DNA of 6,125 nt from a bacterium (GTDB taxonomy: Bacteria > Acidobacteriota > Blastocatellia > Pyrinomonadales > Pyrinomonadaceae): contig JAQSDP010000123.1 of the NCBI GenBank assembly GCA_029945985.1, positions 1 to 6,125 on the forward strand, given 5' to 3'. A program made the translations under genes and the position numbers. This document shows positions 1-4,782 of the stretch, piece after piece; positions within the stretch are counted from its first letter, which is position 1, and each line of letters begins with the position of its first letter. The notes under the pieces were generated by a model. The model was not told the origin of the DNA. It made no database searches and saw only the letters and a list, made by a program, of their open reading frames with translations.

Positions 1-389
1 CGCGGCGGTTCCCGGAACAAGAGATACAAACCAGCGATGCCGCCAAACGTAATCAGCGGATTCGACATCAGCCAATTGAAAATTCCATCGACGCCCGAGC
101 CAACCGTTCCGCCGACACCGCCCGTTGTCTGGACCTGTGCGGTCGTCGGCGTGTAGCGGTACGAATCGTCGTAGGCTGGCTTTGCTTGCAGAGCAAAGAC
201 GCCGCCCGCCGAGGGATTCGAGGCGAACTGTGTTCCCACCGTCTGGCCGCCAAAGGAATTGAACGCCTGTGATGCCAAGGCAAACCCCTGATTTATCACG
301 TTATTCCAGTTGACCGAAGATCCGCCGGATTCGACCGGCGTGAACATGCCGAGCGTGTCGTCCATTTGAAGTGCTTTCGAAAAGAACAT
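1..389 (-). CDS. Partial Gly/Ser/Thr-rich protein with hydrophobic C-terminal segment (runs off left edge)
   Basis: I do not recognise this protein. The frame is open from an ATG at 389 to the window edge, giving 129 codons with no stop, so the C-terminus is missing. It begins MFFSKALQMDDTLG. Residues 20-105 are rich in Gly, Ser, Thr, Asn and Gln with little charge, which suggests an extended or structural protein. Residues 110-125 (NPLITFGGIAGLYLLF) are hydrophobic, followed by Arg-Glu, which looks like a membrane anchor similar to those ending the two upstream genes. The ATG overlaps the stop of the preceding gene by one base (TGATG), which implies translational coupling; no clear Shine-Dalgarno is seen. 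ATGs at codons 9 and 15 are alternative starts. It is the fourth visible gene of the minus-strand operon. A virion or membrane-associated role is inference from neighbours. Confidence 0.72.
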   Translation of the reverse strand, partial: MFFSKALQMDDTLGMFTPVESGGSSVNWNNVINQGFALASQAFNSFGGQTVGTQFASNPSAGGVFALQAKPAYDDSYRYTPTTAQVQTTGGVGGTVGSGVDGIFNWLMSNPLITFGGIAGLYLLFREPP

Positions 390-1063
390 CAGTTTTTACC
401 GTCCATCGAAGAAAATAGGAGCAAGCCCAACGCGGCGGCACCGGCGACGTAGTACCACGGATAGCCGAAGATCAACGCGGTCTCACCGTCGTCGCCTACG
501 GCTTGCTGCGTAGTTGGCGTTTGAGAACCGACGTTGACCGTCACTATCGGCGGCGGCGTTGTGACCGGCACGTCGACGGGAACTACGGGAACCGGAGTAA
601 CGATCGGCCCATCTACAATCGGGATCGGCTCGTCATACGGTCCGGGATTCCAAGGCGGCGATTCGATCGGATATTTCTGTTCGTAGGTCAGCGGATCCGG
701 CATCATGTCGATTCCTCGCACGTAAATCGGTTCGGGACTATAAGGCGGACTCTCGATCGGCTGCTGATAGGTGTAAGCCGGTTGAAGTTCCACGGGATAC
801 ACGGCCGTGTTCTCGTCTTTACTGAAAACATAAGTCGGCGACTCAATCGGCTCGATAACCGGCTCAGAGTGCCAGGGAAGTTCGCTTGAATACTCGATCG
901 GATCCTCCTTCACTACTGCCGCAACCTCCCAATTCGACGGATAGCTAACCGTCGGCTCGGGAACCGCGAGCGACGTGTCGAACGGGCTCACCGGCTCGAT
1001 CGCGGCGATAGGCTCGCGGCTGTAAGGAAGATCCTCGTAATCAATTTCGGGCATTCGTTCCAT
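389..1063 (-). CDS. Pro/Glu-rich 224-aa repeat protein with C-terminal transmembrane anchor
   Basis: Unknown function. The 224-aa product is extremely rich in Pro, Glu, Ile, Val and Tyr and is acidic over residues 1-150. The motif PIESP occurs at residues 72-76, 102-106 and 132-136, exactly 30 residues apart, each followed within two residues by an aromatic (PIESPTY, PIESPPY, PIESPPW). Residues 150-178 are a Pro/Val/Thr stretch, probably an extended stalk. Residues 200-217 (GYPWYYVAGAAALGLLLF) form a transmembrane helix, and the tail SSMDGKN is short. There is no signal peptide, so it looks tail-anchored with a long extended domain on one side of the membrane. Its ATG directly follows the TAA of the upstream gene (TAAATG), and its own stop overlaps the next start. 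A rod or spike-like protein, or a spacer spanning an envelope, is plausible, but nothing in the sequence proves it. Confidence 0.82.
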   Translation of the reverse strand: MERMPEIDYEDLPYSREPIAAIEPVSPFDTSLAVPEPTVSYPSNWEVAAVVKEDPIEYSSELPWHSEPVIEPIESPTYVFSKDENTAVYPVELQPAYTYQQPIESPPYSPEPIYVRGIDMMPDPLTYEQKYPIESPPWNPGPYDEPIPIVDGPIVTPVPVVPVDVPVTTPPPIVTVNVGSQTPTTQQAVGDDGETALIFGYPWYYVAGAAALGLLLFSSMDGKN

Positions 1064-1591
1064 TTATTTTTTCAGCATGAGCACGGCCAGCAATCCGCCG
1101 CCGACGACCAATAGTGTGTTTGTCGAAATGCCCCCGAGCACATCGCCCGCGGCGCCCGACGCCTTCGTCGGTGCCGCCGCCGCGAGAGCTTGGATCTGCT
1201 GCAATGCAGAATTCAAAGCGGCGATAAACTGCGTCCGAGCCGCAGCGTCCTGACCCTTCGAGGCCGGATAAACGATCTTCGGATCGTTGAACGACTGAAC
1301 GATCTTTTGAGCCTCACTAACCGCTTGACCCGGCGACATCTGGCCAGATGCGAGCGCGGCTTTGATCTGGTCCATTGCCTGAGTCGCTTGTTGACCGGCC
1401 GTGTTGATCTCTGCCAAACCTTGAAACTGAGCTTTCCGGCCGCCGCCGAATAAACCCAGGATCGATTGAAAGATCTGAGGAGCGGCCGAGATCAGCGGAA
1501 TGACGAGCGGAGCAAGGCCCATCGTGTCGTCACCGTCGCCGCGAAGCGTCGTGTTGAAATAGTCGTCGCGATATACCAGCGGTCGATTCAT
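1064..1591 (-). CDS. Small membrane protein with internal amphipathic/hydrophobic segment and C-terminal transmembrane helix
   Basis: Unknown 175-aa protein. Residues 24-50 (starting MGLAPLVIPLIS and ending ILGLFGGG) are hydrophobic and helix-forming. Residues 55-140 are a Gln/Ala-rich, probably alpha-helical region with few charges, including AAARTQFIAALNSALQQIQAL. Residues 157-173 (STNTLLVVGGGLLAVLML) form a Gly-rich transmembrane helix ending in Lys-Lys, a typical positive-inside tail anchor. The chosen ATG at 1591 overlaps the stop of the upstream gene by one base (TGATG). Met24 at 1522 is an alternative start and would place the hydrophobic segment at the very N-terminus. Small proteins of this design are common among minor structural or membrane proteins of tailless and membrane-containing phages (general knowledge); the assignment here is inference. 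Confidence 0.8.
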   Translation of the reverse strand: MNRPLVYRDDYFNTTLRGDGDDTMGLAPLVIPLISAAPQIFQSILGLFGGGRKAQFQGLAEINTAGQQATQAMDQIKAALASGQMSPGQAVSEAQKIVQSFNDPKIVYPASKGQDAAARTQFIAALNSALQQIQALAAAAPTKASGAAGDVLGGISTNTLLVVGGGLLAVLMLKK

Positions 1592-2229
1592 CAGAAGATC
1601 GGATACAAAAACTTTTTATAACTTTTCACTTCCCACCCAGGCGGAGCATCTTCCGGTGTCGGATCGAAGTATCGATACTCGCCGTCTTGCAGAACAGCCG
1701 CGTAAACGTGATTGAACGCCCTTTGATTTGGCGTTTGCTTGATAACCACGAAGAACGGCTTAAAACCGAGGATCGCCGCACACGAGCAAAAGAACATCGA
1801 CTTGATTCCGCAGTCACCTTCCGGCGTATTCGGATTCAGAGCGTAAAGCGTTGACCAGATATCGGCGACGCGCTCTACGCCCCACGGATCCCGTCGATAC
1901 GTGATCCGATCGCGAGCGAATTGAAATATCGATTCCAGTTCGCCTTGATAGTCATGTCCGCGAACACCGCCAACGATCTCCCGCAATACGAAGATTCTTA
2001 GATCAGGTTCGAGTCGATCTTCGCGGACAATTTGTGCCATCGCGCCAAGCGTCTGCAAGTTGCCTTGCTCGCCGTCCAGCAGTGGAAGTGTCAAAGATCT
2101 CGTTTCTTTTTTCCCGTCGCGAAAGATCTGCAAAGCCCTTCTCATAATTTCGGCGGCCGCCTCGTTCGGAGAATCGGACTTCGGCAGTTTTGACAGGAAA
2201 GCAGCGGCCGCCGATGAAAGAAGTAACAT
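1591..2229 (-). CDS. Transglutaminase-like (papain-fold) cysteine enzyme
   Basis: This 212-aa protein has the transglutaminase-like core in its C-terminal half. The helix before it reads IFQFARDRITYRRDPWGVE (residues 101-119), as is usual for phage and bacterial members. The catalytic Cys140 is in EGDCGIKS, His174 in FNHVYAAV and Asp189 in YFDPTPE, so the full Cys-His-Asp triad is present. Many relatives read GDCDD at the Cys; here Gly-Ile follows it. Members of this superfamily act as proteases, amidases or protein cross-linkers, and the substrate cannot be read from the sequence. Residues 1-12 (MLLLSSAAAAFL) are hydrophobic and could be a weak membrane or export segment. It is the first gene of the minus-strand operon, reading away from the control region at 2230-2359, and its stop overlaps the next start. 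Candidate roles are virion protein maturation, cross-linking, or envelope digestion at entry or exit (inference). Confidence 0.85.
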   Translation of the reverse strand: MLLLSSAAAAFLSKLPKSDSPNEAAAEIMRRALQIFRDGKKETRSLTLPLLDGEQGNLQTLGAMAQIVREDRLEPDLRIFVLREIVGGVRGHDYQGELESIFQFARDRITYRRDPWGVERVADIWSTLYALNPNTPEGDCGIKSMFFCSCAAILGFKPFFVVIKQTPNQRAFNHVYAAVLQDGEYRYFDPTPEDAPPGWEVKSYKKFLYPIF

Positions 2230-2267
2230 GGCAAAATCAACGTGTCAACAGAAAAACTAATCTACGA

Positions 2268-2295
2268 TTGACAAAAGAATAAGAATCACTAATAT
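2268..2295 (+). promoter_or_regulatory. Sigma70-like promoter for the plus-strand operon
   Basis: A perfect -35 hexamer TTGACA at 2268-2273 is followed, after a 16-base A-rich spacer, by TAATAT at 2290-2295 (4 of 6 to the -10 consensus). Transcription would begin near 2302, giving a leader of roughly 58 bases that carries the CGACAG repeats before the ATG at 2360. Confidence 0.6.
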
Positions 2296-2309
2296 ATGAA
2301 CTCGCGGAC

Positions 2310-2350
2310 CGACAGCATATTCGACAGGCGATCGACAGACAGCGAGACAG
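2310..2350. repeat. Four helically phased CGACAG-like repeats in the 5' leader
   Basis: CGACAG occurs at 2310-2315, 2322-2327 and 2333-2338, with a degenerate fourth copy AGACAG at 2345-2350. Start-to-start spacing is 12, 11 and 12 bases, close to one DNA helical turn, so a protein could contact all copies on one face. They lie just downstream of the promoter and end 9 bases before the ATG at 2360, where a ribosome binding site is expected. This could be a repressor operator, or an RNA element that masks the start. Confidence 0.45.
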
Positions 2351-2359
2351 CCAAAAACC

Positions 2360-3592
2360 ATGCGAAAAAAAACTCCGACGAACACGAATGCTGCCACCGC
2401 AGCGGTGAATCTTGACGACGATGAACAGTTAGTCGAAGAAGTGACTACGACGAAACGGATCGGACGTGAAAAGCGAAAACCGGCGAGCGAGGAAGTGATA
2501 ACCATCGAGCCGGACGACGATGATGATGTCGACGACGCAGCGCCCGAGTTTGCCGAAAACTCGCTCGCGGCCGTTCTGTTCGGTGATTCGAGCGAATCCT
2601 ACGACAACCAGTTCTGCACGATCCAGATCCGCCGAAATCCCGATTCGATGAACGATCGATTCTTGACGCCGTGCGGAGCTGTGACCAATCTCCCTCCGCT
2701 TCGCAACATCGAGTTAACCGCCGAGAAGATGGACATAGAGGAACGCGTCAGATCCGAATACGGCGGCGGTCATTATTATTTCCAGATCTACTACAACGGA
2801 GCGTTAGGCAGATCGTGGAAATCGACGCTTGCCGACGATCCGGCAGCAGTCGCGAGAGCGAAAGCTGAGAAGGACGCCGAGCGTTCTCCAACACAACCGC
2901 CGCTAGCGGCTCAGGCCGTGCCAGCGGATCCGATGGACTCGATGCTAAACAGCATCGTCAAGATGAAAGCTTTGAAGGATGCCTTGTTCGGCGATGAAGA
3001 AAAGCGATTGCAGCGAGAGATAGATGAGCTGAAGGCAAAGGCCGAATCGGTGCCGGTGACGAATCCGCAGCCGCAATCCGAGCAGCTTTACATTCTGGAA
3101 AAGGCACTAGGGACGCAGAGCCCTGCTTTGCAAGAAAAGCTGCTCGACTACGCTTTTCCGGCCGACAGCGGCGGCCATTGGATTCCTGAGACAGTCAAAA
3201 CGATCTTTGAGCACAAAGAGGAGATCGGCGGCATCCTGGCCGGTCTATTAGGCGGCCTAGCCCCGAAACCGCAATCGGCGGCAAGCTTCGCAGATATGAT
3301 GCGCGGCCAGCCGACACAAAATGCAGCCCTATCACCGCAAACTGATCCGGCCGTGTTACCAACATCGAGCTTTCGTCGTCGACCGACGCATACAGGATCA
3401 CCGGCAACCGCGGACAATGGCGAAACCGATGGCTCCGGACCGCAAACGATCCTAGGCGAGATCGTAATCGAGGAACCGTCGCCGGAATTCATCGCGAGCA
3501 TTTCGATCAACGTGGACGAGGTCACTATTCCTTTTGCGACAGAAGAACCGGCGGACAGCGTCGACGTTGAGGACAAAACCGATGGCGAGTGA
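2360..3592 (+). CDS. 410-aa acidic multidomain protein of unknown function
   Basis: Unrecognised. Residues 1-60 are low-complexity and highly charged, with a basic patch (KRIGREKRK, 32-40) followed by an Asp run (52-56), so probably disordered. Residues 80-160 look folded and include EYGGGHYYFQIYYNGALGRSW (133-153), a beta-rich Gly-Gly-Gly/Tyr segment. Residues 212-230 (starting DEEKRLQREIDELKAK) predict a short coiled coil. Residues 241-300 are helical, with SPALQEKLLDY (254-264), GGHWIPE (271-277) and a hydrophobic GGILAGLLGGL (290-300). The C-terminal 110 residues are again low-complexity and acidic. The SPA-QE/GG-W-PE block recurs in the next gene. The ATG at 2360 has no good Shine-Dalgarno. 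First gene of the plus-strand operon; its stop lies 8 bases inside the next gene. A scaffold, adaptor or DNA-organising role is possible but unsupported. Confidence 0.83.
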   Translation: MRKKTPTNTNAATAAVNLDDDEQLVEEVTTTKRIGREKRKPASEEVITIEPDDDDDVDDAAPEFAENSLAAVLFGDSSESYDNQFCTIQIRRNPDSMNDRFLTPCGAVTNLPPLRNIELTAEKMDIEERVRSEYGGGHYYFQIYYNGALGRSWKSTLADDPAAVARAKAEKDAERSPTQPPLAAQAVPADPMDSMLNSIVKMKALKDALFGDEEKRLQREIDELKAKAESVPVTNPQPQSEQLYILEKALGTQSPALQEKLLDYAFPADSGGHWIPETVKTIFEHKEEIGGILAGLLGGLAPKPQSAASFADMMRGQPTQNAALSPQTDPAVLPTSSFRRRPTHTGSPATADNGETDGSGPQTILGEIVIEEPSPEFIASISINVDEVTIPFATEEPADSVDVEDKTDGE

Positions 3593-3884
3593 AACGATTG
3601 GCTGGAAAGAATGGCTTACGTTCCTTTCCCCGGCCGGACAAGAGCAAATCATCGATTTCATCCGGCAAGCTCGCGAGGAACGCGGAGGGAATTGGCTGCC
3701 CGAGATAAAGGCCGAGTTTCCAATGTTCGCGTTCATTGTCGAGCTAATCGCCGATCGCGAGGCGGACCAAGCGTTCGAGGAACTTCAATCGCAGTTTTCC
3801 GGCTATCCGCTTTGGATGGTCAAGGACAAACTGATTTCACTTCACGGCCGAATGCGAGCCGAGATCGACAGACCGAGAGGATAA
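3582..3884 (+). CDS. 100-aa protein sharing a motif block with the upstream 410-aa protein
   Basis: Unknown function. I chose the ATG at 3582 (MASETIGWKEWLTF) because GAGG at 3569-3572 sits 9 bases upstream; a TTG at 3534 would add 16 basic residues and lacks such support. The gene overlaps the 3' end of the 410-aa gene by 11 bases. Residues 16-26 (SPAGQEQIIDF) and 35-41 (GGNWLPE) match SPALQEKLLDY and GGHWIPE of its neighbour with nearly the same spacing, which points to a duplicated domain. Two further amphipathic helices follow (residues 45-72 and 78-95), separated by GYPLW. There is no signal peptide or membrane segment. It probably interacts with, or regulates, the 410-aa protein through like domains (inference). 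Confidence 0.8.
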   Translation: MASETIGWKEWLTFLSPAGQEQIIDFIRQAREERGGNWLPEIKAEFPMFAFIVELIADREADQAFEELQSQFSGYPLWMVKDKLISLHGRMRAEIDRPRG

Positions 3885-3887
3885 CCA

Positions 3888-4124
3888 ATGTATCTGCAAT
3901 TTATTGGAGTCGAAGGAACGATCATCAACCTTGCGAATATCGCGATGATCGACGATGAATCAACCGAGACGGGCGGATCGAAAGCCGTTCTCACAACAAC
4001 CGGCGGCATCGAGCTCGAATTCACCGGCCCGGACGCCGACGCAATCTTCGCCCGAGCCGAAGTCCTGATCCAAGCAACGGATCTCGCGATCGCACAATTT
4101 TCACAAATAGGAGCGCAACCATGA
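3888..4124 (+). CDS. Small 78-aa beta-rich protein, paralogue of the next gene
   Basis: Unknown function. The ATG at 3888 has a good Shine-Dalgarno (GAGAGG, 3875-3880, spacer 7) and lies 3 bases after the previous stop. The pattern is an N-terminal beta strand (MYLQFIGVEG), then IINLANIAMI, a polar loop, two short strands (KAVLTTTGG, IELEFTG) and a C-terminal helix (DADAIFARAEVLIQ). The core NLA-I...GG-E-FTG...A..I..AE..L is shared with the next gene. This resembles widespread small phage proteins of the 'VNLxxI ... V.L.NG....F.G' type, which are mostly uncharacterised; no enzymatic motif is present. Its stop overlaps the next start by four bases (ATGA). Confidence 0.82.
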   Translation: MYLQFIGVEGTIINLANIAMIDDESTETGGSKAVLTTTGGIELEFTGPDADAIFARAEVLIQATDLAIAQFSQIGAQP

Positions 4125-4387
4125 TTCCATTCGCACTTCCGCGGAACCGTGAATTCGTAAACCTAGCGCAGATTGTCCGAGCTATCGTCGGCGCACCTGG
4201 TACGAAAGACGAGGGGACCGTTATCGTGCAATTTTCTAACGGCATTACGGAGATCTACACGGGCGAGGCCGGAGAATTCATCGCGGCCGAAGTGAATTTT
4301 CTTTTACAGTCTTATCGACAGTTTCAACGCCAAATGCAATCCGGCCTCGTCGGGCCAGACGGCCAACCCCCTAGCCTGATTATGTAA
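4121..4387 (+). CDS. Small 88-aa beta-rich protein, paralogue of the preceding gene
   Basis: Unknown function. The ATG at 4121 overlaps the previous stop (ATGA) and is preceded by AGGAG at 4109-4113 with a 7-base spacer. It shares the architecture of the preceding 78-aa protein: FVNLAQIVRAI, a loop, TVIVQFSNG, ITEIYTGEAG and the helix EFIAAEVNFLLQ. It has an extra Gln-rich tail (QSYRQFQRQMQ) and a disordered end. Tandem duplication followed by divergence best explains the pair, which could form a heterodimer. It is the last gene of the plus-strand operon; the TAA at 4385-4387 is the first element of the hairpin system that follows. Confidence 0.83.
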   Translation: MIPFALPRNREFVNLAQIVRAIVGAPGTKDEGTVIVQFSNGITEIYTGEAGEFIAAEVNFLLQSYRQFQRQMQSGLVGPDGQPPSLIM

Positions 4388-4449
4388 TTGTCCTAGTGTC
4401 CTACTTTCCGACTGTCCTATAAAAAAGTAGGACAGGACAATAGGACAGT
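4387..4449 (+). repeat. Nested inverted-repeat cluster of TGTCCTA/TAGGACA with pseudoknot potential
   Basis: TGTCCTA occurs at 4389, 4397 and 4413, and its complement (T)AGGACA at 4428, 4434 and 4441. ATTGTCCT (4387-4394) and GTCCTACTTT (4398-4407) can pair with AGGACAAT (4434-4441) and AAAGTAGGAC (4424-4433), making an 18-bp stem interrupted by a 3-base bulge. The loop contains ACTGTCCTAT (4411-4420), which is a perfect 10-base complement of ATAGGACAGT (4440-4449) just beyond the stem. That arrangement gives either an H-type pseudoknot or two competing hairpins in RNA, or six binding sites in DNA, three in each orientation. There is no uridine tract after it, so it is not by itself an ordinary terminator. 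Confidence 0.72.
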
Positions 4450-4461
4450 TTGATTCTCATC

Positions 4462-4502
4462 AAAAACGGCCAGAGTACTTTTGAGAGTACCTGGCCTTTT
4501 TT
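4462..4502. terminator. Strong bidirectional rho-independent terminator
   Basis: GGCCAG (4468-4473) pairs with CTGGCC (4491-4496), and GTACT (4475-4479) with AGTAC (4486-4490), leaving one bulged A and the loop TTTGAG. On the plus strand the stem is followed by six T (4497-4502), so it ends the plus-strand operon. On the minus strand it is followed by G and five T (4466-4462), so it could also stop transcription coming from the integrase side. The inner part of the hairpin is one copy of the 20-bp arm-type repeat. Confidence 0.85.
4472..4491 (+). repeat. 20-bp direct repeat, copy 1 (candidate integrase arm-type site)
   Basis: AGAGTACTTTTGAGAGTACC is identical to the copy at 4713-4732. Internally it holds two AGAGTAC units 12 bases apart (4472-4478, 4484-4490). 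It sits inside the terminator stem, 49 bases before the tRNA-derived core. Paired short direct repeats flanking a core near an integrase gene are the usual form of arm-type binding sites. Confidence 0.7.
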
Positions 4503-4540
4503 GCTTAAGCCGCGAAATCACGTTTCAACCTGTGTTTGAT

Positions 4541-4590
4541 TGGTGCCGTCTACAAGATTTGAACTTGTGACCTATCGCGTGTGAAGCGGT
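4541..4590 (-). other. tRNA 3'-half fragment, probably tRNA-Val(CAC): attachment core
   Basis: Read on the minus strand, this stretch has an anticodon arm (ACCGC, loop TTCACAC, GCGAT, with one mismatched pair), a five-base variable loop AGGTC, a perfect T arm (ACAAG, loop TTCAAAT, CTTGT), seven acceptor bases AGACGGC, a discriminator A and an encoded CCA. The loop reads anticodon CAC, hence valine. The 5' acceptor strand GCCGTCT and a D arm are absent upstream, so this is not a functional tRNA. It is the kind of fragment carried by phages and islands to restore the host gene after integration. Confidence 0.72.
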
Positions 4591-4712
4591 TCAAGTCGTG
4601 AAGGTCTGGTGACGCCCGATGACAAACCATCGATTTTTATTGACCAAAACAGCGAAGTCGAATCTGTACTCTACGTGTGGAGACGCGTAAAAACGGCTCG
4701 TTACAGCTGTCG

Positions 4713-4732
4713 AGAGTACTTTTGAGAGTACC
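4713..4732 (+). repeat. 20-bp direct repeat, copy 2 (candidate integrase arm-type site)
   Basis: Identical to 4472-4491, with AGAGTAC units at 4713-4719 and 4725-4731. Here an extra G makes a clean tandem GAGAGTAC-TTTT-GAGAGTAC from 4712. Unlike copy 1 it is not enclosed in a GC-rich stem, and no T tract follows in either direction, so conservation of the 20 bases is not explained by termination alone. Confidence 0.7.
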
Positions 4733-4782
4733 GAAAAATAGCGGGTTCGGAGCCATCGCCTGGAAGCGGATGGATCGAAATC

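Larger units (their letters stand above)
2230..2359. promoter_or_regulatory. Divergent intergenic control region between the two operons
   Basis: These 130 bases separate the minus-strand operon (starting at 2229) from the plus-strand operon (starting at 2360), so both promoters should lie here unless the left operon is driven from elsewhere. It is the only A/T-rich interval in the left two thirds of the window, especially 2231-2300. A good plus-strand promoter and a cluster of CGACAG-like repeats are listed separately. For the minus strand I found only a TATATT hexamer (2296-2291), overlapping the plus-strand -10 and lacking a recognisable -35, so that promoter is unresolved. Confidence 0.7.
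4472..4732. other. attP: Candidate phage attachment site attP
   Basis: A tRNA 3'-half (4541-4590) is flanked on both sides by identical 20-bp repeats (4472-4491 and 4713-4732), with one further inverted AGAGTAC unit at 4666-4672. The integrase gene ends only 50 bases to the right. A core homologous to a host tRNA end, framed by arm-type sites, is the standard plan of a tyrosine-recombinase attP. Because phage-like genes lie on both sides, this is more likely an intact attP than an attL or attR junction. Strand exchange may occur in the anticodon-loop dyad at the right end of the core; the exact point cannot be read from this window alone. Confidence 0.62.

Noticed and set aside
503..889. 128-aa open frame on the plus strand opposite the Pro/Glu-rich gene
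   Set aside because: Its product is dominated by Arg and Asp as expected for the antisense of a Pro/Glu/Ile-rich gene; no ribosome site, and the opposite strand fits the operon structure.
2243..2248. TTGACA on the minus strand as the -35 of the left operon
   Set aside because: A -10 at the proper distance would fall inside the coding region, downstream of the ATG at 2229.
3148..3576. 142-aa open frame on the minus strand opposite the 410-aa gene
   Set aside because: Low-complexity Ser/Gly/Pro composition, no start signal, and it lies wholly inside a better-supported gene.
3534..3581. Upstream TTG start for the 100-aa gene
   Set aside because: The ATG at 3582 has GAGG nine bases upstream, and the added residues are an unconserved-looking basic stretch overlapping the previous gene.
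3611..3958. 115-aa open frame on the plus strand in another frame
   Set aside because: Arg-rich shadow of the 100-aa and 78-aa genes, both of which have good Shine-Dalgarno sites.
4387..4502. CRISPR array
   Set aside because: The repeated TGTCCTA units are 7 bases long, irregularly spaced and in both orientations, with no spacers.
4541..4590. A complete functional tRNA gene
   Set aside because: The matching 5' acceptor strand GCCGTCT and a D arm are missing upstream on the minus strand; only the 3' half is present.
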